A stretch of 51,010 nucleotides of DNA, from positions 1 to 51,010 of the IMG/VR virus record IMGVR_UViG_3300028590_000025. One strand, given 5' to 3'. This document shows positions 1-6,691 of the stretch, piece by piece (positions within the stretch are counted from its first letter, which is position 1; each line of letters opens with the position of its first letter). The position numbers and the translations under genes were made by a program. The stretch is from a virus. The notes under the pieces were generated by a model that was not told the DNA's origin, did not search any database, and worked only from the letters and a program-made list of their open reading frames with translations.

Positions 1-137
1 CCATCGAGAACGCCACCTATGGCAGCCATGACACCTTCGAGGCCATGGGCTACCGGTTTATCCTGCCCGACGCCGAGATTGCCCTACCGGCCATTCGCGA
101 GCTGCGCGCCTTCAAGGCCTATGGCGGCTTGTCGGTG
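1..137. repeat. Terminal redundancy, left copy
   Basis: Matches 50874-51010. The first 126 bases are identical, then three bases differ (127-129), then seven match again. This is the overlap expected when a circular or circularly permuted genome is assembled as one contig; the implied genome length is 50873 bp. The mismatch changes Gly-Leu to Ala-Val in the exonuclease gene, so it is either real variation or an end error. Confidence 0.9.
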
Positions 138-446
138 ACTGGCAAGGTCGACTGTCTGGATGGCAAGGTGGTCGAGGACCACAAGACCACCTCGAAGATC
201 GACTTCGACAGGTATCTCGAAGGCTACCAGTGGCGGTTCTATCTCGATGTCTTCGAGGCCGACATCTTCCGCTGGCATCTTTTCCAGATCACCGAGCAGG
301 AGCCGCGCGTCTACCGCGTCTCCGCCCCCCAGGTGCTCGAAGCCACCCGTTACCCCGAACTCCATCGCGACTGCGCCCGTATGGCCGAGGAATACCTCGA
401 CTTTGCCACTCGCGTCGGTCTGCCCAACTCGAGGATCGAAGATTGA
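1..446 (+). CDS. PD-(D/E)XK exonuclease, 3-prime part (starts at 50714)
   Basis: C-terminal three quarters of a 201-residue protein whose first 54 codons lie at 50714-50875; frame is kept across the contig ends. The core reads G-K-V-D (Asp104), then E-D-H-K (Glu112, Lys115), then Q-W-R-F-Y (Gln130), which is the RecB/Cas4-like PD-(D/E)XK nuclease signature (PDDEXK_1). It lies directly between a Sak4-like ATPase and SSB, so the likely role is resecting DNA ends for phage single-strand-annealing recombination in the cytoplasm. The stop overlaps the SSB start. Family is secure; the exact substrate polarity is inferred from context. Confidence 0.88.
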   Translation, partial: IENATYGSHDTFEAMGYRFILPDAEIALPAIRELRAFKAYGGLSVTGKVDCLDGKVVEDHKTTSKIDFDRYLEGYQWRFYLDVFEADIFRWHLFQITEQEPRVYRVSAPQVLEATRYPELHRDCARMAEEYLDFATRVGLPNSRIED

Positions 447-955
447 GCTCAGTTAATAAGGCCATCATCGTCGGACGCCTTGGCGCCGATCCAGAGGTTC
501 GCACCACCGAGAATGGCACCAAGGTCGCCTCACTGTCGGTCGCCACTTCCGAAAAGTGGACCGACCGCAACAGCGGCGACAAGAAGGAAAAAACCGAATG
601 GCACCGCGTCACGATCTGGGGAGGTAAGGACGGCGACGGCCTTGCCGGCATAGCCGAGAAATTCCTGAAGAAGGGCCACAACGTCTACCTGTCGGGCAAG
701 CTTCAAACCCGCAAGTGGCAGGACCAGCAGGGCGTTGACCGCTACACCACCGAAGTGGTGCTGAACGGCTTCGGCGCCGAGCTGGTCTTGCTCGAAGGCA
801 CCCAGGGTGGCGGCAACCGCCCACCACCAGCGGACAGCCCGGACGACTACGGCCACACCAACTCCAGCGGAAGCGGATCCCGTGGCAGTGGCGCGCCGGC
901 ATTCCAGCCGGGCGGCCTCGATGACGACATTCCGTTCGCCCCACAGGTGGACTGA
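443..955 (+). CDS. ssb: Single-stranded DNA-binding protein
   Basis: 170-residue SSB. The N-terminus reads S-S-V-N-K-A-I-I-V-G-R-L-G followed by D-P-E-V-R, the standard OB-fold opening, and the C-terminal tail carries an acidic D-D-D-I-P-F element near the end, as in bacterial SSB tips that recruit partners. The start is taken as TTG at 443, which overlaps the exonuclease stop by four bases and has GAGG about eight bases upstream; the open frame continues upstream but those residues do not resemble SSB. A Gly/Ser/Pro-rich linker separates the OB fold from the tip. It would coat ssDNA in recombination and replication together with the neighbouring annealing ATPase and exonuclease. Confidence 0.95.
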   Translation: MSSVNKAIIVGRLGADPEVRTTENGTKVASLSVATSEKWTDRNSGDKKEKTEWHRVTIWGGKDGDGLAGIAEKFLKKGHNVYLSGKLQTRKWQDQQGVDRYTTEVVLNGFGAELVLLEGTQGGGNRPPPADSPDDYGHTNSSGSGSRGSGAPAFQPGGLDDDIPFAPQVD

Positions 956-958
956 GCC

Positions 959-1435
959 ATGCCACGCCAGATCGTCACCCTCGCCAACGAACGCCTCGTG
1001 GACCGCACTATTCAATTGGTGCGGGAGGCGTTCGCACGGAAGCCAGGCAGTCGCGTCGAGATCAAAGGGCCGAAGCGCTCCAGCGATCAGAATGCAGCTA
1101 TGTGGGCAATGCTGGGCGACATCTCCGCCCAGATACTTTGGCAGGTTGATGGCGGGCGCCGACTTCTCGATGTCGAGGAGTGGAAACTGGTGATGCTCGA
1201 CGCCCTCAGGCGCGAGCACCGCGATCAGATGAAGCTCGTTCCGAACTCGGATCACACCGGCTTCGTCAATATCAGCGGCACGTCATCGTCGGACCTCGAA
1301 GGCCCAGAGATGCACGATCTGCTGACGATCATATCGGCCTTCGGCGACCAGCACGGTGTCGTCTGGTCCACTCCGAAGCCCAAGGGCGATCAGCGCCCCG
1401 TCCCGCCACCATCGGCCTATGAGGAAGCGCCATGA
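959..1435 (+). CDS. ninB: NinB-like recombination protein
   Basis: 158 residues. The block S-S-D-Q-N-A-A-M-W-A-M-L-G-D-I-S and a following E-E-W-K segment are typical of the NinB/Orf family (lambda Orf), a recombination mediator that binds ssDNA and SSB and can replace RecFOR in loading recombinase or annealing protein. Position immediately after SSB fits that partner role. The ATG at 959 lies three bases after the SSB stop; the stop overlaps the next start (ATGA). The C-terminal 25 residues are Pro/Lys rich and probably disordered. Confidence 0.85.
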   Translation: MPRQIVTLANERLVDRTIQLVREAFARKPGSRVEIKGPKRSSDQNAAMWAMLGDISAQILWQVDGGRRLLDVEEWKLVMLDALRREHRDQMKLVPNSDHTGFVNISGTSSSDLEGPEMHDLLTIISAFGDQHGVVWSTPKPKGDQRPVPPPSAYEEAP

Positions 1436-1575
1436 AGCCCGCTCGAATGCCATGGCACTACGACGCCACGCGCGGCCGTCCTGAATGGTCCAAGGAAATG
1501 GGCCGGGAACATGCTCAGCGCCGCCAGATATCCAATGACCTGCGCAAGCGGGCCGAACGAGCAGGAGCCCGATGA
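1432..1575 (+). CDS. Small basic hypothetical protein (47 aa)
   Basis: Begins with ATG in an ATGA overlap with ninB and ends in an overlap with the next gene, so it fills the only gap in this operon. The product (M-K-P-A-R-M-P-W-H-Y-D...) is rich in Arg and Lys with a central W-S-K-E-M-G-R-E-H segment and a probable amphipathic helix. I do not recognise a family. Tight packing at both ends and an uninterrupted frame are the evidence that it is translated. Confidence 0.6.
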   Translation: MKPARMPWHYDATRGRPEWSKEMGREHAQRRQISNDLRKRAERAGAR

Positions 1576-2264
1576 TGGCTGACAAGCCGATCCTATTCTC
1601 CGCGCCCATGGTCAAAGCCCTGTTGGCCGGAACAAAGACGCAGACGCGGCGGTACTTCTCTGCCGATCCTTACCTTGAAGCTGTGGAGCGCACAGCAACG
1701 CAGGGTTGGCGCTTCATCTTGAAGCCCGGCGCTGAACTGTCGGTGAAGCCGCCCCGCATCATGGTTGGCGACCGGCTCTATGTCCGTGAGACATGGAGCG
1801 GCATCCACGCTTTCCGAAATACGCCGCCCGCTCAACGCGAAAGCATGATGACGCCCGACGGGCCGCTACTGCGCGAAGATGTCTGGTTCTGGGCTGATGG
1901 CAATCCTGATGGCGGCGACTATGAGAAGCCCCGTCCCGGCATGCATATGCCCCGCTGGGCGTCGCGCCTGACGCTCACCGTCACCGATGTGCGGGTCGAG
2001 AGGCTTCAGGACATCAGTGAACAGGACGCGTGGGCCGAAGGTTGTGCCAAGGGCGCGCCTGATGACGTGGGCGGCTTCTTCCCCGCTGAGGAGGCCGACC
2101 CCAGCGGCGTCGGCTATCGGGGCTGGGATAACGCCCGCGATTGGTATGCGGACCTTTGGGACCAAATCAACGGCGAGGATGCCTGGGAAGCCAACCCTTG
2201 GGTTGCCGCCTACACCTTCACAGTTGAGCACGGCAACATCGATCAGTTGGCGAGGGCCGCCTGA
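1572..2264 (+). CDS. Phage protein with PUA/ASCH-like N-terminus
   Basis: 230 residues (229 if translation starts at the second ATG, 1575). The opening K-P-I-L-F-S-A-P-M-V-K-A-L-L-A-G-T-K-T-Q-T-R-R is the hallmark of a widespread prophage family, often loosely annotated as morphogenetic or ASCH-like; later come R-L-Y-V-R-E-T-W and W-Y-A-D-L-W-D-Q-I-N-G. ASCH/PUA folds bind RNA or modified nucleotides, but the function of the phage members is unknown to me. It lies among recombination genes in a translationally coupled operon, with overlaps on both sides. Confidence 0.75.
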   Translation: MMADKPILFSAPMVKALLAGTKTQTRRYFSADPYLEAVERTATQGWRFILKPGAELSVKPPRIMVGDRLYVRETWSGIHAFRNTPPAQRESMMTPDGPLLREDVWFWADGNPDGGDYEKPRPGMHMPRWASRLTLTVTDVRVERLQDISEQDAWAEGCAKGAPDDVGGFFPAEEADPSGVGYRGWDNARDWYADLWDQINGEDAWEANPWVAAYTFTVEHGNIDQLARAA

Positions 2265-2413
2265 TGCTGATCATTGCCACCACAAATCGGCAGCACTGCT
2301 CACCTATGCCCGAAATGGGCAAAGAGGCATCGATAGCCCAAGCCATCGCTTTCGCCCGTTCTCGCAAACCTATGGCGAAGGCGCTGCCGAAGATCGTGCG
2401 GAGGAAGCGCTGA
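2264..2413 (+). CDS. Small hypothetical protein (49 aa)
   Basis: A 49-residue frame whose ATG overlaps the upstream stop (TGATG) and whose TGA overlaps the next start. The product is Met/Ala/Lys rich with a strongly basic C-terminus (P-K-I-V-R-R-K-R). No family recognised. It is supported mainly by exact fit between two confident genes. Confidence 0.5.
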   Translation: MLIIATTNRQHCSPMPEMGKEASIAQAIAFARSRKPMAKALPKIVRRKR

Positions 2414-2760
2414 TGCGCGTGCTGGTTTGCGGCGGCCGCAATTACACCGACACCGCCCGCGTCTTTGCTGTGCTGGACAAGCTGCATGGCGAAGCCGGGA
2501 TAGATGTGGTCATCGAGGGGGGCGCTCGTGGTGCCGACGCCTGCGGGAAAGAATGGGCGATCCGCAGGCAGGTTGAGTGCCAGACCTTTGAGGCCGATTG
2601 GGAGAACCAAGGCTCATTCGCCGGCCCCGCCCGCAACAAGCGCATGCTGGACGAAGGCAAGCCCGATCTCGTGATCGCCTTTCCCGGCGGCCGCGGCACT
2701 GCCGATATGGTGCGCAAAGCCCGTCGTGCTGGTGTGGACGTGGTTGAAATCGCGCCATGA
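2413..2760 (+). CDS. DUF2493 / YspA-like SLOG-family protein
   Basis: 115 residues. R-V-L-V-C-G-G-R-N-Y near the N-terminus, then G-G-A-R-G-A-D near residue 37, and P-G-G-R-G-T-A near the C-terminus, form the Rossmann-like nucleotide-binding pattern of the SLOG superfamily (YpsA/DprA-like, DUF2493). Such phage proteins are thought to bind a nucleotide or nucleotide-derived ligand; no enzymatic activity can be assigned. The start is ATG 2413, overlapping the stop of the 49-aa gene; an in-frame open stretch upstream is not part of the family. The stop overlaps the next gene. Confidence 0.8.
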   Translation: MRVLVCGGRNYTDTARVFAVLDKLHGEAGIDVVIEGGARGADACGKEWAIRRQVECQTFEADWENQGSFAGPARNKRMLDEGKPDLVIAFPGGRGTADMVRKARRAGVDVVEIAP

Positions 2761-3218
2761 TGATCCGCAGCCAGAAGATCATCGATACCGCACGCGGCGC
2801 CGAATGCGCTTTCCGATTCCCCGGCATCTGCCAAGGCGGCACGGAAACGACGGTATGGGCCCACCTCAATGGCGCGAAATACGGCAAGGGCGCGGGGAAC
2901 AAGGCGCATGATGTCCTTGGGGCGCCAGCTTGCTTCTGGTGCCACACCTATCTGGACGTTGGACATGGAACGAAGCCGCTGATCAGCACCGAAACACTTC
3001 TGGAATGCGTCTTGGAAGCCGTTACCGGAACCTGGGTGCGGCTGATCCAGGCGGGCGTGGTGTCAGTGCCCCAAGACAAGCCGAGGCCCGCCCACGAGGC
3101 TCCTGTGAAGGCCAGAAAACCAACAGCGCAGCGGGCAAAGATCAATTCACGAGCCGAATGGCCGACTGGCCAGAAATTGCAGAGCAGGAACACCCTGCGA
3201 CGGAAGGAGCGCACATGA
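2757..3218 (+). CDS. YbcO-type (DUF1364) HNH-like nuclease
   Basis: 153 residues. The first 80 residues carry the DUF1364/YbcO pattern: R-S-Q-K-I-I-D-T-A-R-G-A-E-C, then P-G-I-C, then A-H-L-N-G, then C-F-W-C-H, a metal-binding set of Cys and His. This family is found beside ninB in lambdoid phages and is assigned as a putative nuclease that acts with recombination proteins. The last 55 residues are Lys/Arg/Pro rich and extend beyond the usual domain, perhaps for DNA binding. ATG 2757 overlaps the upstream stop; ATG 2760 is also possible. Confidence 0.8.
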   Translation: MMIRSQKIIDTARGAECAFRFPGICQGGTETTVWAHLNGAKYGKGAGNKAHDVLGAPACFWCHTYLDVGHGTKPLISTETLLECVLEAVTGTWVRLIQAGVVSVPQDKPRPAHEAPVKARKPTAQRAKINSRAEWPTGQKLQSRNTLRRKERT

Positions 3219-3940
3219 GCAAAGAGAACAGGGTGTCGGACGTACGGCTGACTTTGATTGCCTCTGGCATTGCTGACCGCCTCGGCGCCGGCGCATATGG
3301 TGCGCCCGACCTCGAGCGCGACATTGCCAGCGCGATCACCGAGCTATTGGCCCTACGCTCCAAGCCTGTGGCAGGGGTAGAGGTGAAGCCGCTTGGCGAT
3401 TGGCGAAAGGTTGCGCTGTTCGACCTGAACGATCTGCATGTGCCAGACTATGAAGGGATAGCGACCAAGGTTGCGGAGAGCATCGTCGGCACCTATGCAG
3501 TCGTAAAAGTTGACGGGGGCAAATATGCGCCTTGGCTGGGCAAGAGCCGCCTGCCATGCTCGTTTGAAACCGATGACGAAGCAACAGCCGCCGCCGAAGC
3601 CGACTACCGCCGGCGCATCTTCTCCACTCTCCCCCTTCCAGCACAGGAGCCGGTGGCGTGGAGACGGGAGTATGCCGATCCCCACTACCAGAGCGAGGTG
3701 ACGCAGTGGAAGGAAACGGCCGACGTCTGGGTCGAAGATGGCTTTACGGTTACGCCCCTCTACGCCTCCCCACAGCCAGAGGCGGTCATAACCGACGAGA
3801 TGGTGGAGCGGGCGGCGAAGAAGTTCGTCGCGCACCAGAACGGCCAAAGCCTTGATGAATACGGCGACGGCTCTTATTCCCGCGGCATCAAGCACTCCAT
3901 GCGCCTCGCCCTCACCGCCGCCCTGAAGGACGGCAACTGA
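3215..3940 (+). CDS. Hypothetical phage protein (241 aa)
   Basis: Starts at ATG 3215 overlapping the previous stop (ATGA), with AAGGAG upstream. A helical N-terminal region of about 50 residues is followed by a segment with P-V-A-W-R-R-E-Y near residue 148 that is common in phage ead-like proteins, and a C-terminal segment with V-I-T-D-E-M-V-E-R-A-A-K. These modular pieces recur in rhizobial prophage proteins, but I know of no function. It is the last larger gene before the excision/integration pair and probably shares their transcript. Confidence 0.65.
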   Translation: MSKENRVSDVRLTLIASGIADRLGAGAYGAPDLERDIASAITELLALRSKPVAGVEVKPLGDWRKVALFDLNDLHVPDYEGIATKVAESIVGTYAVVKVDGGKYAPWLGKSRLPCSFETDDEATAAAEADYRRRIFSTLPLPAQEPVAWRREYADPHYQSEVTQWKETADVWVEDGFTVTPLYASPQPEAVITDEMVERAAKKFVAHQNGQSLDEYGDGSYSRGIKHSMRLALTAALKDGN

Positions 3941-3944
3941 TACC

Positions 3945-4184
3945 ATGGCTAGACCATCCCGGATCCCGATGGGAAGTTGGCCTCGGCGCATGAACGCCGA
4001 GTTCGCCGCCGGCTATTGTGGAGAACCCAGCGTTGAGGCATTCCTTGATCGAGTCGGGACGGAATACCCTACCCCCGATGTGAACGAGGGGCGCCGACGG
4101 CTGTGGCTGAGGGACAATCTGGATCGGGCGATGGGAGTGGGCGACCAGGAGGTCGGCCTGTTGGACGCGGCCGAGGTTCTGTAG
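3945..4184 (+). CDS. AlpA-like small DNA-binding protein, candidate excisionase
   Basis: 79 residues. The pattern A-G-Y-C-G-E-P-S-V-E-A-F-L-D-R-V-G, then Y-P-T-P, then L-W-L-R-D-N-L-D is a winged-helix/AlpA-like layout seen directly upstream of integrases in rhizobial prophages. It ends at 4184, two bases before the integrase start, so the two are almost certainly co-translated. The position argues for a directionality factor; binding to attP is inferred. Confidence 0.7.
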   Translation: MARPSRIPMGSWPRRMNAEFAAGYCGEPSVEAFLDRVGTEYPTPDVNEGRRRLWLRDNLDRAMGVGDQEVGLLDAAEVL

Positions 4185-4186
4185 CC

Positions 4187-5362
4187 GTGACGATCACCCT
4201 GCCCCGTTTTGTCATCGCCAAGTCCGGCAAGGCTGGCATGGCCTACTACTGGAACCCGCCCGTCTACTGGCGGAAGCAGGCCGAAGCGCAGGGCCGCAAA
4301 TACCCTTTCGAGAGCCAGAAGCTCGGCGCAGACATGCGACAGTCCGAACTGGATGCCGCCGCCTTCCCGCATAACGCCCGGTTCGATGAATGGCGGCTCG
4401 GCGCAGTTTCCACCCCGTCGAGGCTCTACGCCGCCCATGGAACGGTGGAATGGCTGTTTGAGCAGTATCAGGCCAGCGACATCTTCAAACGCCGTGTGGC
4501 GGAGCGCTCGCAGGCTGACTATCGACTGATCTTCAAAGCGGTAGCTGATCACCCCACAAAGACCGGTGGTCGGTTCGGCGCGCTCCCAGTCTCGAGCATC
4601 ACGCCGGCGGCGGCCGAAAAGATCTATTCCGCGATGATCGCAGACGACAAATACCGGCGCGGCGAGAAGGTGGTGATGTATTGCAAGACGGTCTGGCGCC
4701 TCATGCAGCCACACCATCCGCAACTCTTCCGCTCAGACGTTCCGAACCCATGGATCGGCGTCCAACTCGTCAAGCGCACCAAGATGGTCAAGGCCGCAGT
4801 GGACCGCGAGGCGGTCTACACCTTTGCGTGGGCAGCGATAGAGGCAGAGAGGCCCGAAGCCGCTGCCGCGGCGGTCATCTGCTTCGAGTGGCTACAGCGC
4901 CCGGAGAACGTCGTCGGCGGCTATGTGAGGTGGGGAGACTACCGGCCCGGCGAATCCATCCGCATCGAGCACCACAAGACCGGGCAGATGGTGGTCCACC
5001 CGCTGACAGACGGTGCCGTCGCCTTCTATCCCGAGGCAGAGGAAGTGCTGGCGCAGATGCCGAAGCGCGGTCTGGCGATCGTTCTTGGACCGGATCACAC
5101 CGAGCCCTACAAGCCTTCCCGCTTTGCCCAAATCGTGCGGAAGATCGCCGACGACGCCGGCCTACCCAAAGCCTTCACGCTCGATGCTTGCCGTCATGGC
5201 GGCATGACTGAGCTTGAGGAGGCAGGGCTTACCGAAGGCCAGGGCCGCGCCCTCTCGGCACATCGCAGCCGGGCCTATGAACGTTATGCTAAGCGCACCA
5301 GCAAGCGCCTGTTGAGCGCCACCAAGGCCCGCCACCAGCACCGGGCAGGCGGTCAGGAATAG
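4187..5362 (+). CDS. int: Tyrosine site-specific recombinase (integrase)
   Basis: 391 residues from GTG 4187; the open frame reaches back to 4103 but that part overlaps the upstream gene. The catalytic part shows Q-R-P-E-N-V-V (box I Arg), H-H-K-T-G (Lys), D-A-C-R-H-G-G-M-T-E-L (box II Arg), S-A-H-R-S and Y-E-R-Y-A-K-R-T (nucleophile Tyr). The first His of the usual H-x-x-R box is Asp here (D-A-C-R), which I recall as normal in this alphaproteobacterial subfamily. It would integrate the phage at the tRNA-Cys-like site lying just downstream. A terminator follows. Confidence 0.93.
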   Translation: MTITLPRFVIAKSGKAGMAYYWNPPVYWRKQAEAQGRKYPFESQKLGADMRQSELDAAAFPHNARFDEWRLGAVSTPSRLYAAHGTVEWLFEQYQASDIFKRRVAERSQADYRLIFKAVADHPTKTGGRFGALPVSSITPAAAEKIYSAMIADDKYRRGEKVVMYCKTVWRLMQPHHPQLFRSDVPNPWIGVQLVKRTKMVKAAVDREAVYTFAWAAIEAERPEAAAAAVICFEWLQRPENVVGGYVRWGDYRPGESIRIEHHKTGQMVVHPLTDGAVAFYPEAEEVLAQMPKRGLAIVLGPDHTEPYKPSRFAQIVRKIADDAGLPKAFTLDACRHGGMTELEEAGLTEGQGRALSAHRSRAYERYAKRTSKRLLSATKARHQHRAGGQE

Positions 5363-5390
5363 GCCGAAACACTTTCTGAAATCCCCGGAC

Positions 5391-5428
5391 AAAAGCCCGT
5401 TCCAGCGATGGATCGGGCTTCACTTTTT
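5391..5428 (+). terminator. Rho-independent terminator after int
   Basis: A hairpin pairs AAGCCCGTTCC with GGATCGGGCTT (one mismatch) across the loop AGCGAT, followed by CAC and five T. It ends the rightward early operon that begins near 47.1 kb. It overlaps the left arm-type repeats of attP. Confidence 0.8.
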
Positions 5429-5460
5429 CAGAAAATGCGCTGGGAACATTGAGGCCTCTG

Positions 5461-5501
5461 CGAATTTGCAATCCGCTGCGTAACCACTCCGCCACGCGGC
5501 C
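5461..5501 (-). other. tRNA-Cys 5-prime half (attP core identity)
   Basis: Read on the minus strand from 5501, the sequence starts GGCCGCG, continues TGGCGGAGTGGTTACGCA and then forms a five-base-pair anticodon stem around loop TTGCAAA, anticodon GCA (Cys). After the anticodon stem the similarity to a tRNA stops: no T arm or CCA-bearing 3-prime half follows. It is a fragment, not a working tRNA, and marks a host tRNA-Cys gene as the probable integration target. Confidence 0.8.
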
Positions 5502-5641
5502 TCTGGGCGGCACTACCTAAGCGACGCCAAGGGGTTATGCAATAGCCACGTTACCAGCCTGTGAATTTTCTGAAGAACGATCTGCTGCGCCTTCGGAATT
5601 TTCTGAAATGCGTTCGAGACTTGTTCGGGCAGGAACGGTGA

Positions 5642-5878
5642 TCACCACGGCGGATTCGCTGCCGCCGGCACTTTCCCGCTATCCTCCGCCCTGCCCTTAC
5701 CGACACAAACCGCACGGCCGTTCTCCCAGCCGCAATAGCTGAGCCGGCCGTCGGAACGCGATCGACCGAAGCCAGCATTCGGCGCACCGCATCCCTCACA
5801 GAAATAGATCGGGAATTTGTGCTCGGCGGTCTGGGCCGGCGATATCACGCCTTTGTCGGATTGGTACTTGGTCGGCAT
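5642..5878 (-). CDS. Small zinc-ribbon-like protein
   Basis: 78 residues from ATG 5878. It contains C-E-G-C-G-A-P-N-A-G-F-G and then Y-C-G-W-E-N-G-R-A-V-C, four cysteines arranged as in a small zinc ribbon. Similar short proteins sit in prophages of this order; the function is unknown. It is divergent from the HTH gene at 5934, with 55 bases between. A longer reading from 5953 would overlap that gene and is less likely. No good ribosome binding site is visible. Confidence 0.6.
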   Translation of the reverse strand: MPTKYQSDKGVISPAQTAEHKFPIYFCEGCGAPNAGFGRSRSDGRLSYCGWENGRAVCVGKGRAEDSGKVPAAANPPW

Positions 5879-5933
5879 AGATGGAATCGTCTCTGGGAAA
5901 GTGGCATGATCGATACCAGCCCAGGAGGCGGCC

Positions 5934-6185
5934 GTGAAAGCCGATCGTTTCAATCAAGCCCTGACGTCCCTGTACTGGTCCAAGGAGACCTTGGCCGAGA
6001 TGCTGGGCTGCGACATCAGTTTGGTTGAGGCTTATTCGCAAGGACTCGTGGAGCCGCCGCCGAAGCTTAGCGCATGGCTAGAAGTGCTGGCGCAGCTCCA
6101 CGAGGACTTGGCCGATCAGATGCCGTCTGGCCTCGTTGGCAAGCGGTACGACCACAGGACGCCCACACAGCCCGACCTATTCTAG
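5934..6185 (+). CDS. Small HTH DNA-binding protein
   Basis: 83 residues from GTG 5934, chosen because AGGAGG lies at 5923-5928 at ideal spacing. The segment W-S-K-E-T-L-A-E-M-L-G-C-D-I-S-L-V-E-A-Y followed by P-P-K-L-S-A-W-L-E is a XRE-like helix-turn-helix of a type common in Hyphomicrobiales phages and resembles the gene at 34041. It stands alone on the plus strand between attP and the lysis end of the late operon; it could be a moron or a local regulator. It overlaps the convergent gene by four bases. Confidence 0.7.
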   Translation: MKADRFNQALTSLYWSKETLAEMLGCDISLVEAYSQGLVEPPPKLSAWLEVLAQLHEDLADQMPSGLVGKRYDHRTPTQPDLF

Positions 6186-6367
6186 CCGCCCTGCTTGTCC
6201 TTCATCCAAGGATATTCCTCGGGCGGCTTGATCTTGGCCGCACGCCTCTTCGCCTCTCGATCGACCTTGTTCTTCGCGAGCTTTTCCGCGTGCTTCCGCT
6301 TCTGCTCGGCTTCGAACTCCAGCCTGGTCCGGTTCGCGAGTTCGATATCCCAGTCCTTTGTCCACAT
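6182..6367 (-). CDS. Small highly charged helical protein (61 aa)
   Basis: ATG 6367 is preferred because GAGG lies eight bases upstream; GTG 6376 is an alternative. The product is almost all Lys, Arg, Glu and Ala with a predicted long helix and ends P-P-E-E-Y-P-W-M-K-D-K. No family is recognised. It overlaps the convergent HTH gene by four bases at its 3-prime end. Confidence 0.55.
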   Translation of the reverse strand: MWTKDWDIELANRTRLEFEAEQKRKHAEKLAKNKVDREAKRRAAKIKPPEEYPWMKDKQGG

Positions 6368-6436
6368 GGCTCGCACCTCATTTCCAGCTTCCGCTTGAGG
6401 TGTTATGTACTCATTTTGTTCTGCGAGAGTCGAGAC

Positions 6437-6691
6437 ATGTCCCGCATCACCGTTGACCAGCTATATGCGTCCTATGGCGCCTATCTGCGCGCGAAGGTGC
6501 AGGAGATTGAGTTTCAGGGATGGGGCCCCGGCATGGTCGAGAGCTTTCGCAAGACCATGGCAGAGCACGGCGAACTGGAAGCCTCCTACCTGAGGCAGAT
6601 GTTGGCCGACAGGCGCATCGCTGATGAGGAGATGAAGGTCAAACTGGATGCGATCGACAAGGAGGAGAAAGAACGGCGCAAGCGCCGCTAG
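6437..6691 (+). CDS. Hypothetical charged protein (84 aa)
   Basis: ATG 6437; weak ribosome site. The sequence has an aromatic N-terminal part (V-D-Q-L-Y-A-S-Y-G-A-Y-L) and a long charged helix ending in a K-E-R-R-K-R-R tail, suggesting nucleic-acid or protein contact. The function is unknown. Its stop overlaps the stop of the convergent DNA ligase by four bases, leaving no room for a terminator between them. Confidence 0.55.
   Translation: MSRITVDQLYASYGAYLRAKVQEIEFQGWGPGMVESFRKTMAEHGELEASYLRQMLADRRIADEEMKVKLDAIDKEEKERRKRR

Larger units (their letters stand above)
5372..5607. other. Candidate phage attachment site attP with arm-type repeats
   Basis: The intergenic region behind int holds a core with tRNA-Cys 5-prime-half sequence (5461-5501) flanked by four copies of a motif close to TTTTCTGAA: 5373-5381 (starts C), 5427-5435 (inverted), 5566-5574 and 5599-5607. 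The two right copies share GAATTTTCTGAA. An 8-base direct repeat GGCCTCTG brackets the core at 5453-5460 and 5498-5505. This is the arrangement of core plus arm sites used by lambda-type integrases. Exact core limits cannot be set without the host sequence. Confidence 0.75.

Noticed and set aside
1-137. True terminal repeats of a linear virion genome
   Set aside because: An overlap of 126 identical bases is what assemblers leave on circular or permuted genomes, and a gene runs through the join; packaging ends should instead lie near terS.
5461-5501. A functional tRNA-Cys gene
   Set aside because: Only the acceptor 5-prime strand, D region and anticodon stem-loop are present; no T arm or 3-prime acceptor follows, so it is an attachment-site fragment.
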